Source of the DNA: an uncultured Acidobacteriia bacterium
GTDB lineage: Bacteria; Acidobacteriota; Terriglobia; Bryobacterales; Bryobacteraceae
Assembly: GCA_903907865.1 (NCBI GenBank)
Contig: CAIVPR010000088.1
Span: 83,811 to 147,810 of the forward strand
DNA length: 64,000 nucleotides
Direction of reading: 5' to 3'
Below the pieces are notes generated by a model. It was not told where the DNA came from. It made no database searches and was given only the letters and a program-made list of their open reading frames with translations. Made by a program: the position numbers and the translations under genes. Of this stretch, positions 24,388 to 33,468 are shown one piece after another; the stretch's first letter is position 1; each line of letters starts with the position of its first letter.

Positions 24388-25143
24388 ATGAAAATAGTGC
24401 CGAATGAATTGGATGCGTGGACCAGTGCGCTTGCCCACGTATTTAGCTGCGCCGCCATCATCGCCGCTGGCTGGTGGTTCATCTATACAACGCAGTTCAA
24501 GCCTCGAGTTCAGTTCGAGATCGAATGTCGGTTCTACCCGATTGACCCGTTGCACCAAAGGTGCTTGGCAGAAGTCGCTCTTGTCTTCGAGAACAAGGGA
24601 TTTGTGGAGCATCGCCTCTACGATCTCTCTGTCTCGCTTCACGGCTTACACCAAACGGCGGGGCCCCCATCCTTGGGGACTGGGCGCGTCTTCGGGACCT
24701 CGCTTTTTCCGTGCCAGGTCATCATTCCTACGAAGTACAGGTGGTACTTCGTTCGACCGGGAGTTCGGCAGACAATAACACACCAAGTAGTCCTCAAGTC
24801 TCCGGGCCCATTGGTGCAAGTAACGGCTGGCTTCTCCTATCAGAAGAACTCAGAATGGCCTCATACGGCCCGCCGCGTCTTCGCGGTTCCGCCCGATGCC
24901 GCAGGGATCGGCAGAGGCGTTGCAGGAGACGGACTCATGAACAAATACCGGAGCGATGCCATGGCCGCAGTCCACGGGGCGATGGTTGCCCTACACAAAA
25001 TCGGCACCATCGACGAGCCAACCATGCGGGAGTTCGACGAGGCCTGCCTGACGCGCGCCCACTTCGGCTCAGGAACTGAGGCGCAGGCCGAAAACATCCT
25101 CGGCCAGGGCCAATGCCCCGACCACCCCCGCACGGTCGCCTAG
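24388..25143 (+). CDS. Uncharacterised single-pass membrane protein running into an antitoxin fragment
   Basis: A 251-codon frame. One membrane helix (ALAHVFSCAAIIAAGWWFIY) is followed by a beta-rich domain with VQFEIECRFYPID, EVALVFENKGFVEHRLYDLS, VIIPTKYRWYFVRPGV and a HTARRVFAVPP end. I recognise no named family, though membrane-anchored beta-domain proteins of this look occur widely. From codon 184 the frame reads into the N terminus of a YiaG/HigA-like antitoxin that has its own Shine-Dalgarno. It then overlaps the 3' end of the convergent ROK kinase gene. The natural stop was probably lost in the rearrangement that placed the antitoxin piece here. Confidence 0.6.
   Translation: MKIVPNELDAWTSALAHVFSCAAIIAAGWWFIYTTQFKPRVQFEIECRFYPIDPLHQRCLAEVALVFENKGFVEHRLYDLSVSLHGLHQTAGPPSLGTGRVFGTSLFPCQVIIPTKYRWYFVRPGVRQTITHQVVLKSPGPLVQVTAGFSYQKNSEWPHTARRVFAVPPDAAGIGRGVAGDGLMNKYRSDAMAAVHGAMVALHKIGTIDEPTMREFDEACLTRAHFGSGTEAQAENILGQGQCPDHPRTVA
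24937..25053 (+). pseudogene. N-terminal fragment of a YiaG/HigA-like XRE antitoxin
   Basis: MNKYRSDAMAAVHGAMVALH followed by KIGTIDEPTMREFDEACL matches the N-terminal 38 residues of small XRE antitoxins. Those normally continue into a helix-turn-helix (SQ..FA..LNVS..LVS..E). Here the helix-turn-helix is missing and the sequence becomes the antisense of the ROK kinase 3' end. AGGAG lies eight bases before the ATG, a sign that this was once an independent gene. No RelE-type partner is adjacent. Confidence 0.65.
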
Positions 25144-25968
25144 TCCCGGCGCTACGACATACCCTTCCAACTCCTCCGCCAGCCACGGTGATCGGATGTA
25201 GCCGTTCAGCAGGCCGGACAAGCCGCTTCTGACGCCGTCGAACAACTGGAGCTGGTGCATTACTCCTCCCCCCAAAATGATCCGACCCGGCGACAGCGTG
25301 CAAACGAACGTCGCCAAGGCCAGTGCGATGTAGCGCGCTTCCAGTGCCCAAGCCGGGTGGTCAGGCGGGAGTCCGCGCGCCGATTTCCCCCATCGCTGCT
25401 CGATCGCCGGACCGCACGCCAAGCCCTCGAAGCAATCGCCGTGGTACGGGCAGATCCCGGGGAACGGGTCTTTGGCGAGGTCGTGGGGGATTCGGATGTG
25501 GCCCATCTCGGGGTGGATCATGCCGTGTAACAGCCGCCCGTCCGCGATGTACCCGCCGCCGATTCCCGTACCAATAGTCAGGTAGAGCGCACTGCCGACG
25601 TCCTGTGCGGCTCCCCAACGGGCTTCCCCGAGAGCCGCGGCATTCACGTCCGTGTCAAAGCCGACCGGAACGCGCAAGGCCGAAGAAACTGCGCCGACCA
25701 GGTCGAAGTTCGCCCAGCCAGGCTTCGGCGTCGAAGTGATGTGGCCGTAGGTCGGCGAGGACCGGTCCAAGTCGATGGGCCCGAACGAGCCGATTCCCAC
25801 GGCGGCAAGCGGGCCGCCAGCCTCCCGGCGCAGGTATTCGAGCACCGCCGGAATCGTCTCAGACGGGGTGGTGGTGGGGAACGAGGCAGTCCGAAGATCG
25901 TCTGGGCCTGTACCGACGCCGCAGACAAATTTAGTACCACCGGCCTCTATAGAACCAAAAATTCTCAC
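25069..25968 (-). CDS. ROK-family sugar kinase (fructokinase-like)
   Basis: A 299-residue sugar kinase with the N-terminal phosphate-binding GSIEAGGTKFVCGVG, the sugar-binding SFGPIDLDRSSPTYG, catalytic VGFDTDVNAAALGEARWG, and TIGTGIGGGYIADGRLL. The zinc-binding stretch HPEMGHIRIPHD with later CPYHGDCFEGLACGPAIEQR is the fructokinase (ScrK/GmuE) subtype. It probably phosphorylates fructose or another hexose. It is divergent from the sugar-binding lipoprotein gene across 60 bases, which suggests a shared sugar-uptake role. Its 3' end overlaps the preceding plus-strand frame. Confidence 0.9.
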   Translation of the reverse strand: MRIFGSIEAGGTKFVCGVGTGPDDLRTASFPTTTPSETIPAVLEYLRREAGGPLAAVGIGSFGPIDLDRSSPTYGHITSTPKPGWANFDLVGAVSSALRVPVGFDTDVNAAALGEARWGAAQDVGSALYLTIGTGIGGGYIADGRLLHGMIHPEMGHIRIPHDLAKDPFPGICPYHGDCFEGLACGPAIEQRWGKSARGLPPDHPAWALEARYIALALATFVCTLSPGRIILGGGVMHQLQLFDGVRSGLSGLLNGYIRSPWLAEELEGYVVAPGLGDRAGVVGALALAEDVFGLRLSS

Positions 25969-26028
25969 GCACTCGCTAGTTTGACACGGAACCGCGATAA
26001 TGTATCAGTCAGCACCTACAAGACCGAT

Positions 26029-26997
26029 ATGACCTCAAAGTCCACTCTCGTCCTCGCACTCGTTGCCGCCTCGTTCGGCGCGTCGTGCAACCGTTCCACT
26101 GAGAAGCGCATCGCCTTTATTCCGAAAGGGCGTGCGCACATGTTCTGGCAGTCCGTGCACGCCGGAGCCGTCAAGGCCCAGCAGGAGAGCCCGGGATTCA
26201 CCATCCTGTGGAATGGTCCGGCATCGGAAACCGACTACGAGGGACAGATCAAGATCATGGATGCGTTCATCAACCAGCACGTGGACGCGATCTGCCTTGC
26301 GCCGATCGACAAGAAGATTCTGGTGACGCTGGTGGAAAATGCCAATTCGCGCGGGATCCCGGTTTTCATTTTCGACTCCGCGGTGGACACGGAGACGTTC
26401 ACGGCTCAAATCGCGACCGACAACAGCCAAGGCGGCAGGCTGGCGGCGCGGCGGATGGGGGCGTTGCTGAACGGCACGGGCAAGGTCGCCGAAGTGGCGG
26501 TGCAGGCCGGCAGCGCGTCGACCATGGACCGAGAAAGCGGCTTCGAGCGGACTTTGAAGGAAGAGTTCCCCAACATCAAGCTGGTGGACAAGCAGTACGG
26601 GATGGCCGATTTCGCCAAGTCGCTGAAGGTCTCGGAGAACATGCTGACGGCTACGCCGGACTTGGACGGGATGTTTGCCAGCAACGAGTCGAGCAGCGTG
26701 GGTGCGGTGCGGGCGCTGCAGGGGAAGGGTCGGAAGGTGAAGCTGGTGGGTTTCGATTCGAGTCCGCAGTTGATCGAGGCGCTGCGGAACGGCGTGGTCG
26801 ATTCGCTGGTGGCGCAGGACCCGTTCGAGATGGGCTACCGGTCCATGTTGGCGGCGGTGGCGAAGATCTCGGGCGGGACGCCGGAGCGGATCCAGAACAT
26901 TACGCCGGTGCTGGTGACGAAGGAAAACATGGACACGCCGGAGATCCAGAAGAAGATCAGCCCGGACGTGGACAAGTATTTGAAGGACAAGAAGTAG
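26029..26997 (+). CDS. Sugar ABC transporter substrate-binding lipoprotein
   Basis: A 322-residue periplasmic binding protein of the ribose/galactose type. A lipoprotein signal (STLVLALVAASFGASC) is followed by FIPKGRAHMFWQSVHAGAV, WNGPASETDYEGQIKIMDAF, APIDKKILVTLVENANSRGI and ATDNSQGGRLAARRMG, the usual sugar-cleft segments. No permease or ATPase gene is next to it, so partners must be elsewhere, or it acts as a sensor. The ATG at 26029 is chosen because it gives the lipoprotein signal. A TTGACA at 25981 is a candidate -35 box. Confidence 0.9.
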   Translation: MTSKSTLVLALVAASFGASCNRSTEKRIAFIPKGRAHMFWQSVHAGAVKAQQESPGFTILWNGPASETDYEGQIKIMDAFINQHVDAICLAPIDKKILVTLVENANSRGIPVFIFDSAVDTETFTAQIATDNSQGGRLAARRMGALLNGTGKVAEVAVQAGSASTMDRESGFERTLKEEFPNIKLVDKQYGMADFAKSLKVSENMLTATPDLDGMFASNESSSVGAVRALQGKGRKVKLVGFDSSPQLIEALRNGVVDSLVAQDPFEMGYRSMLAAVAKISGGTPERIQNITPVLVTKENMDTPEIQKKISPDVDKYLKDKK

Positions 26998-27000
26998 CGG

Positions 27001-29982
27001 CTACTTGGTGGACCCTGTCCACTTTGCAAGGTTCTCTTCATCGGACTTGAGTATTCGCAATTCGTCGGGACCGAGGGCCCTCTTGGTCTGGAACTCCGCG
27101 AATAGCTGGAGGGCCTTGCGCATTGTGGAGATGGCCTCGGGCGTGCGTTTGGCGTCCGCATAGACCTCGGCCAGCCTGGAATAGTACAGCGCCAGCGAAT
27201 TGCGCGCGGGTTCGTTGGGGGGCCGAACGGCCAACTGGCCCTCCCAATACCGGACGACCTCTTGAAAAGCGGCGATGGCATTAGGCCAATCCTGCTTTTC
27301 TTTCCACCTCAGCCCCCGGATTCCCTCGAGTTCCGCTCTTCGGAGATCCACGCTCGCCCCCATACCGGGGTACTGGCGTTGCATGTCCGACAGCATTTCC
27401 GCCGCCTTGCCAAGCTCGGCGAGAGCCTCGTCGGGATGCCCGGCAGGTCCAAGAACATCGGCCAGCCGCATTCGGGCCAACACCCCCATTTCCATTCGGG
27501 TGGCAGACCGTCCCAGGGCCAGTTGACGGTCTGCCATTTCGAGTGCCTTGCGGGCGTGGACCACCGCTCCGGGCGAGTCGCCGTTGACACGCAGCCACTC
27601 GCCGTAGCTGCTCTGGATCGAGAACACGTCCGTCATCGCTGTCGTATTTTCCGGATCGACGGCCAGCATGTGATCTGCCAATTCGGCGGCATTCTGCATC
27701 GCGGCCGCTGTCTCGCCCGGAGTCGCGAGGGCCTCTCCCGCACCGCCTCTGAGGACCATCCCCAGGATGAGGTTGTCGTAGTACAGGGCGCTCATCCTCG
27801 CAATGTTGTTTGGATTTGCAACCAGTTGTTCCTTGTCGGTGCCGAGGGCAATCCGCAGGTGCTCCAGCGCATCCTTGGGCTGGTGGAGGCGGAAAAACGA
27901 TTCGCCGAGCTTCCTGTGGGCTAGGGACATGCCTTGCTGTTCGGTCGCCGGATTGCGACCCTCCCTTGCCAGACCAGTCCAGATCCGCAAAATCTGCCCA
28001 AAGCAATCCACCGCCGACCGGTACTCGAATTGCCGGAGGCGGGCGTCGCCCAGAAACCTCCAAGAACTGGCCAGCGCCACGTCCAAGTCGTACGACCGGG
28101 GTTCCGCAGTTCCCGATTGGATGGCCGCGTCCAAACGTGTCGCGGCTCCCTTGAGGTCGCCTTGGACCAGCTGGATTGCGGCCCTTCTCACCGCAGCCTG
28201 GACGCGGTCGAGAGGCATGCGGGGTAGCGAGTCCGGCAGTCCAGCACGGATGGAATCCGCCTTCTTATAACTGACCATCGCCGCGTTCAGATCCCCGAGG
28301 CTGGGATTGGCCGGGTCTCCCTCGATTGCGCCGAGTTGATCGTAACCATTGGCAATGTCCTGCAGCAACTTCTGGTTGCCGTGCGCATCGGGCAGGAGGG
28401 AGTCATAGTATCGGATGCCCGTATCGGCGATCATCTTTCGGACCGCCGTGGAGCCGGGCAACCGCTTGACGGCATCGTGGAATTCAAAGAGGAACTTGCC
28501 CGCAAGTTCTTGCACCTGCCCAAAACGCCGCTCGGCGAGCGCGCGTTGGGTCTCGGCTGCGGTCTTTTGTAGCTCCGCCAATGCCCGTTGGTTTTCCGCC
28601 TCGGTGTGTTCGGCGTCGGCGACCTTGCGGGCGGCGGCGGAGTCGGCGGCTTCCCTGCGCGCGACTTCGCGCTGGTGCTCGGCCTCGAGCCGCCTCGCTT
28701 CCGCCAATGTCCGTTGCTCGTCGGCCCGCCTGGCCTGCCACAGCGTGGTCGCCACCCCTGCCGTCAGGGCCAGCACCACCATCGCGGCTGCCAGGACTCC
28801 GAACCGGTTCCGCTTGAGAAACTTCCCCGCCCGATACACGGTCGATTCAGGACGGGCTGAAACCGGCTGGTCGTGCGCGTATCGCCAGAGATCCAACTGG
28901 AACTGCCCCACGCCCAGGTATCGCCGCTCGGGCTCCTTGCGGAGGGCCATGGCGAGGATGTTGTCCAGATCTCCCTTGAGCTGCTGCACCCACCGTGCGG
29001 GTTTGCCGTTCCGCAGGGCCGTGGCGCTGGCCTTGTCGGGCTCCACCGTGCGGACGGCCCGTTCGATTTCCGCCGTCGACATGCGCGGACTCTGGCAGGC
29101 ACGGACGGAGGTCAGGAGTTCGTAGAGCAGGACGCCGAGGGAATAGACATCGGCACCGGTGCCGACCGGCCCGCCGACGATCTGCTCGGGACTGGCGTAT
29201 TCCGGCGTGAACGGGCGGGACTGGCCGCGGGTGGCCGGGTTGTCGGGATCGGTCGCGGTTTCGTCCAATGCCGTGGCAATGCCGAAATCGAGCAGCTTCG
29301 GGGTACCGTCCGCGGTTACGAGAATGTTGCTGGGCTTAAGATCGCGGTGGATGACCAGGTTGCGGTGGGCGTAGGCGACGGCGTCGCAGACTTTGCCGAT
29401 CAACTCGCAGCGGGCGGGAATGTCGAGGTCGTTGCGGTCGCAGAATTGGTCGATCGGGAGGCCGTCGACGTAGTCCATCACGATGTAGGGGAGGCCGTCG
29501 GGCGTAGTGCCGCCGTCGATGAGGCGGGCGAGGTAGGGGTGCTCCAGTGCCGCCAGGATGCGGCGTTCACGGCGCAGGCGTTCCACCACCGCCTGGGTGT
29601 CCATGCCGCGCTTGATCAGTTTGATGGCGACCCGCTTCTGGTATTCGCCATCGAAACGGGAGGCCAGATAGACTACCGCCATGCCGCCACGGCCCAATTC
29701 GCGTTCAATCCGGTAGGGGCCAAACGTAGCTCCGAGTTGAGGTTCCTCTGTCAACAGTCTCGCCGCGCCGACGCGGATGGCCTCGATACCGGGCGGGTCA
29801 TCGGCGGTGTCGTGTTGCAGGAGAGAAAGGACTTCGGCGCGGAGCGTGGCGTCGCCCTGGCAGTTTTGGTCGAGAAAAGCGGCGCGGTCGCCGGGCGGGA
29901 GTGCGGATGCAGCGTCGAAGAGGGCCTCGATGGTGGTCCAGCGGTCGTTGGGAAGCGGGGTGCGCGGGAGCGGCGTATCCAA
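27001..29982 (-). CDS. Transmembrane serine/threonine protein kinase with TPR exterior
   Basis: A protein of about 993 residues. The kinase domain covers roughly residues 89-360: glycine loop GRGGMAVVY, Lys121 in VAIKLIKRGMD, IHRDLKPSN with catalytic Asp214, DFGIA, and PEYASPEQ. One membrane helix (394-414, FGVLAAAMVVLALTAGVATT) is followed by a coiled coil (about 416-490, Ala/Glu/Arg rich) and then TPR-type helices to the end. This kinase-membrane-TPR layout is abundant in acidobacteria. The TTG at 29982 is chosen as start because AGGAG lies nine bases before it; the frame is open further upstream, but those codons look antisense to the next gene. Substrate unknown. Confidence 0.92.
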   Translation of the reverse strand: MDTPLPRTPLPNDRWTTIEALFDAASALPPGDRAAFLDQNCQGDATLRAEVLSLLQHDTADDPPGIEAIRVGAARLLTEEPQLGATFGPYRIERELGRGGMAVVYLASRFDGEYQKRVAIKLIKRGMDTQAVVERLRRERRILAALEHPYLARLIDGGTTPDGLPYIVMDYVDGLPIDQFCDRNDLDIPARCELIGKVCDAVAYAHRNLVIHRDLKPSNILVTADGTPKLLDFGIATALDETATDPDNPATRGQSRPFTPEYASPEQIVGGPVGTGADVYSLGVLLYELLTSVRACQSPRMSTAEIERAVRTVEPDKASATALRNGKPARWVQQLKGDLDNILAMALRKEPERRYLGVGQFQLDLWRYAHDQPVSARPESTVYRAGKFLKRNRFGVLAAAMVVLALTAGVATTLWQARRADEQRTLAEARRLEAEHQREVARREAADSAAARKVADAEHTEAENQRALAELQKTAAETQRALAERRFGQVQELAGKFLFEFHDAVKRLPGSTAVRKMIADTGIRYYDSLLPDAHGNQKLLQDIANGYDQLGAIEGDPANPSLGDLNAAMVSYKKADSIRAGLPDSLPRMPLDRVQAAVRRAAIQLVQGDLKGAATRLDAAIQSGTAEPRSYDLDVALASSWRFLGDARLRQFEYRSAVDCFGQILRIWTGLAREGRNPATEQQGMSLAHRKLGESFFRLHQPKDALEHLRIALGTDKEQLVANPNNIARMSALYYDNLILGMVLRGGAGEALATPGETAAAMQNAAELADHMLAVDPENTTAMTDVFSIQSSYGEWLRVNGDSPGAVVHARKALEMADRQLALGRSATRMEMGVLARMRLADVLGPAGHPDEALAELGKAAEMLSDMQRQYPGMGASVDLRRAELEGIRGLRWKEKQDWPNAIAAFQEVVRYWEGQLAVRPPNEPARNSLALYYSRLAEVYADAKRTPEAISTMRKALQLFAEFQTKRALGPDELRILKSDEENLAKWTGSTK

Positions 29983-30213
29983 AGTGGACTTCTCCTGTAC
30001 GATTATGACCCTTGCGTTGGCCCAAGCCCGTCCCGTGTTGGCGGCGTGCACGGGCCCATGGTACAAAAAGGGTGGGAACTCAGGCAACAGCCGCCAAAAC
30101 CGTGGTGGGCGCCGGTCGGCAATTTGGGAGTCGATCTTCCGCATTCCCTGCGACGCATTCACTTGGTGCCCGCTTCCGGCACCGGTCACCCGACAACACA
30201 ATAGGACATTCAC

Positions 30214-31542
30214 ATGTTTGGACGTGGTACGTGGGCTATCTTTGGGCTCGCCAAAGACTCGCTCGAAACCTTTACAACGAACCTGGAAGACCGGGCTTTC
30301 ATGCTTTCGGCTTCGCAGATGATGGCATCTGTCATCACGCGGTATTCCACGCTCGACACCATAGGGATCAATCCCTATAGCGGACCGCGTCTTGATGACG
30401 AGCATCCGGTTGGCGCAGAGCACGAACAGGAACTAGCGCAGTACGGAGGCATGGAACCGGAGGAACGTGCCAACCTGGTGCTTCCGGAAGAGATACTGGA
30501 TTGTGCCGGCTACGGTGTTACCGATGCACAGTTCCGACTTCACTCCAGCATGCCCTGGTATGGCTTGTGGGCAGTTGCGAATGAATGGAAAGACGTCAGC
30601 GACGTTGCTTCCATAAAGGAACAGCGTTGTTACAGGGCCTTCGACCGGCCGTATAAATTCCTGGACTCTACCGACAAGAAGACGGTTGACCAGGATACGC
30701 TGGGTGCGACCGCCGCGGTCCGCAAGCAAGTTCCAGTGCTGCTGGACTTCAACGACGGACTGGTCTACATCGAAAACACCAACAAGGATCTGCTCTATCA
30801 GATCACAATTCGACTGAGGCTGTTGGGCGTCGAGATCCTCCCGGTTGGGTGGACTTACCCGGGCCGTCCGAATTGGCCCGCAGAGATTCTCAACCGGCTG
30901 CATGAGAACACGCAGTTCCAGGACGAATTCCAGAAACGCGCCGATGAAGCTGCCAGGTTCGCGTCAAGCGAGATCGAGAAGCTGGAAGATAGGGAACTGG
31001 AGTCGATTGTTAAGAAGTTCTTCTCGATGACGGAACTTCCGAGTGGTCTCTGGCTTGGTATTTCCGGCTCTGCGCAGATTCGACTGCATGACGCCAGCGG
31101 GCCGATTGCCGTTAAGAGCCCTACGAGCGCGACAACACTCCTGAACGTGACCAACGGCGCCAAACTGCTGGCGGGGGCACTCACGTTCCAAGAAGTTATC
31201 TCGGCCACCAGCAAGAAGGGCGAGGACTACACGTTCCGCAAGGATCTCTTCTGCGTCGACTTGAATGACAAGATCAACATGACGGAAATCGGCGCTGCAA
31301 TGTTGCGGGGCTTCAACCTTTCCGCGTTCCGGAAGGATGTCCTGCGCGATATCCGGCATACCAAGCAAGTACCTTCGATCGACCAGTTTTGGTGTAACTG
31401 GTTGCATGAGATGGGCAATGCCGTGCGGACAATCGAGGGAACCTTCCGCGAAGTTCTTGAGATAGACGGGGATCAACCGGCGGGGATTCTGCCGATGAAG
31501 GTTCCGGGCAAAGAAGTGCCGCAGGAGATCGTGGGCGCCTGA
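30214..31542 (+). CDS. Uncharacterised 442-residue protein
   Basis: I do not recognise this protein. It is soluble, with no signal peptide or membrane helix. Visible segments are DPYSG-like INPYSGPRLDD, a central QVPVLLDFNDGLVYIENTNK with an ILPVGWTYPGRP strand, an acidic/helical stretch (KRADEAARFASSEIEKLEDR), a beta part (GLWLGISGSAQIRLHDASGP), and RDLFCVDLNDKINMTEIG. Codon use matches the neighbours. It is divergent from the Ser/Thr kinase gene across about 230 bases and followed by purA, so no operon hints at its role. Confidence 0.65.
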   Translation: MFGRGTWAIFGLAKDSLETFTTNLEDRAFMLSASQMMASVITRYSTLDTIGINPYSGPRLDDEHPVGAEHEQELAQYGGMEPEERANLVLPEEILDCAGYGVTDAQFRLHSSMPWYGLWAVANEWKDVSDVASIKEQRCYRAFDRPYKFLDSTDKKTVDQDTLGATAAVRKQVPVLLDFNDGLVYIENTNKDLLYQITIRLRLLGVEILPVGWTYPGRPNWPAEILNRLHENTQFQDEFQKRADEAARFASSEIEKLEDRELESIVKKFFSMTELPSGLWLGISGSAQIRLHDASGPIAVKSPTSATTLLNVTNGAKLLAGALTFQEVISATSKKGEDYTFRKDLFCVDLNDKINMTEIGAAMLRGFNLSAFRKDVLRDIRHTKQVPSIDQFWCNWLHEMGNAVRTIEGTFREVLEIDGDQPAGILPMKVPGKEVPQEIVGA

Positions 31543-31743
31543 ATCGCGCAGGACGAGCACAACGCCTCGCTTGCCCCGGTCGAATATCTCCAGCGTTGCG
31601 GCATGCGGTACACTGGGAAGTTTGGGCGAAAGTGCGAGCGACCGCCGGACGCGTTGAATCCATTCAAGTTATCTGAATCCTTCATTCTTCAGGCGGCGGC
31701 AACGGGCACGGGTTCCCAGGGGCAAGGCAAAAGTACAACAGGC

Positions 31744-33048
31744 ATGAGCAACATCGTAATTTTGGGCGCGCAGTGGGGTGACGAGGGCAAGGGCAAGCTG
31801 GTGGACATGCTGGCCGGGCGGTTTGACTACATCGTCCGGTACCAGGGGGGGCACAACGCCGGCCACACCATCTGGATCGGGGACCGCAAGTTCGTACTGC
31901 GGCTCGTCCCGAGCGGAATTCTCCGCGACGGCAAGACTGCTGTCATCGGCAACGGGCTGGTGGTGGACCCTCTGGCTCTGCTGGAAGAGGCGGAGCAGTT
32001 GCGCGCGGCCGGCATCGACGTCAACGTGCGGCTGAAGATCAGCAACCGTGCGCATGTCCTGCTGCCGTCCCACCGGTTGGTCGAAAAAATCTCGGAGGCG
32101 GTGCCCGGGAAGGTCGCGATCGGGACCACGTTGCGCGGCATCGGGCCTTGCTACGAGGACAAGGCGGGCCGACGCGGCATCCGCATGGCGGACCTGATGG
32201 ACTCGGGCTATTTCCCGGAGGCCGCGCGCAGCTTGATCGCGGACCACGTGACAAAGGCCCGCGCTTTCGGGATCACCGACGAAGTGAATGCCGACGAGAT
32301 TATTGCCAAGTACCTGGAGGCGGCGGAGAAGCTGCGTCCGCTGGTCTGCGACACGGCGTATCTGCTAAAAGACGCGATGAAGTCCGGCAAGAACCTGCTG
32401 TTCGAAGGTGCGCAGGGCACGATGCTGGATCTTGACCACGGGACGTACCCCTTCGTGACATCGTCGTCGGCCTGCGCGGGCGGGTCGTCAACAGGCACTG
32501 GCGTGCCCCCCACCAAGCTGGACGCGGTGATCGGAGTTTCGAAGGCGTACATTACGCGCGTGGGCGGCGGACCTTTTCCGACCGAGGCGCTGGATGCGGC
32601 GGGCGACATGATCCGGAACCGCGGGCACGAGTTCGGGTCGGTGACAGGCCGTCCGCGACGGTGCGGGTGGTTCGACGCTCCGTTGCTGAAGTACTCGGCG
32701 ACGCTGAACGGGTTCGAGACGATGGTCCTGACGAAGCTGGACGTGCTGGACGAGCTGGAGAAGATTCCGGTGTGCGTCGGGTACAAAATCGGCGGGACTG
32801 TGACGACGGAGATGCCCGCAACCGTGCGGGAATTGGCCAAGGCGGAACCGGTGTACAAGGAATTGCCCGGTTGGCTTTCGTCGACCGAGGGGATTTCGGA
32901 CTGGGACGCATTGCCGAGCGAGGCCCGGGCGTATGTGGAGTTCCTGGAGGAATTGACCGGGGTCGAGGCCGGCTGTGTTTCGACCGGGCCGGAGCGGAGG
33001 CAGACGGTGGTGCGTGCGGGATCGGTGTTTGCGAGTTTGATGGGGTAG
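31744..33048 (+). CDS. purA: Adenylosuccinate synthetase
   Basis: A 434-residue enzyme joining IMP and aspartate with GTP to give adenylosuccinate, in AMP synthesis. GTP-binding ILGAQWGDEGKGKLVDML is at the N terminus, followed by GGHNAGHTI, IGTTLRGIGPCYEDKAGRRG, EGAQGTMLDLDHGTYPFVTS, and the C-terminal STGPERRQTV. Length and motifs are complete. The ATG at 31744 gives the conserved start; the frame remains open back to 31603 but that part is not purA. The gene stands alone. Confidence 0.97.
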   Translation: MSNIVILGAQWGDEGKGKLVDMLAGRFDYIVRYQGGHNAGHTIWIGDRKFVLRLVPSGILRDGKTAVIGNGLVVDPLALLEEAEQLRAAGIDVNVRLKISNRAHVLLPSHRLVEKISEAVPGKVAIGTTLRGIGPCYEDKAGRRGIRMADLMDSGYFPEAARSLIADHVTKARAFGITDEVNADEIIAKYLEAAEKLRPLVCDTAYLLKDAMKSGKNLLFEGAQGTMLDLDHGTYPFVTSSSACAGGSSTGTGVPPTKLDAVIGVSKAYITRVGGGPFPTEALDAAGDMIRNRGHEFGSVTGRPRRCGWFDAPLLKYSATLNGFETMVLTKLDVLDELEKIPVCVGYKIGGTVTTEMPATVRELAKAEPVYKELPGWLSSTEGISDWDALPSEARAYVEFLEELTGVEAGCVSTGPERRQTVVRAGSVFASLMG

Positions 33049-33064
33049 GGTTGACCGCCGGGCC

Positions 33065-33151
33065 GTGATCAAGTCTATTCGACACAAGGGCCTGCGGCGG
33101 CTGTACGAAGCGGGAGACGCACGCGGCGTGTTCGCCGAACATGTGTACTAG
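33065..33151 (+). pseudogene. Truncated HigB/RelE-type toxin gene (28 codons left)
   Basis: VIKSIRHKGLRRLYEAGDAR followed by GVFAEHVY and a stop matches the first 28 residues of HigB toxins (IKSF.HKGL..F...G..AG......H). A full toxin is about 92 residues. The remaining two thirds, including the catalytic C-terminal strands, are missing and the antitoxin gene starts 15 bases on. A deletion probably removed the toxin body. Confidence 0.75.
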
Positions 33152-33166
33152 TATCAGAGACCTCCA

Positions 33167-33448
33167 ATGCCAATGAAGAATCCTCCGCAGCCAGGCGGCT
33201 TTGTCCTGACCGAGTGCATCGAGCCTCTGGGCTTGACCGTGGAGACGGCCGCACAGGCCATGGGGGTTTCGTTTGAGTCTTTGTCCGACTTGGTGAGCGA
33301 GCGGACCAGCATCACCCCGGAGATGGCTGTGCGGCTGTCAAAAGTTTTTGGTGGACGCGCGGACACTTGGCTGCTACAGCAAGCGCACTATGACCTCGCG
33401 CAGATTCCAGCGGAGACACTTGAGTTGGCGCGCCTTCGGATGGCTTGA
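33167..33448 (+). CDS. higA: HigA-family antitoxin, toxin partner lost
   Basis: A 93-residue XRE-family antitoxin: KNPPQPGGFVLTECIEPLGL, a helix-turn-helix VETAAQAMGVSFESLSDLVS, then TSITPEMAVRLSKVFGGRAD and WLLQQAHYDLAQ. The sequence is complete and of family length. The preceding higB gene is only a 28-codon stump, so this is an orphan antitoxin that may persist as a regulator or an anti-addiction factor. ATG codons at 33167 and 33173 are both possible starts. Confidence 0.85.
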   Translation: MPMKNPPQPGGFVLTECIEPLGLTVETAAQAMGVSFESLSDLVSERTSITPEMAVRLSKVFGGRADTWLLQQAHYDLAQIPAETLELARLRMA

Positions 33449-33468
33449 TCAACCGCTGACGGCGAAAG

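Noticed and set aside
25981..26010. Sigma-70 promoter before the sugar-binding lipoprotein gene
   Set aside because: TTGACA is perfect but the -10 candidates (GATAAT at 9-base spacing, TATCAG at 16) are poor, so no promoter feature was listed.
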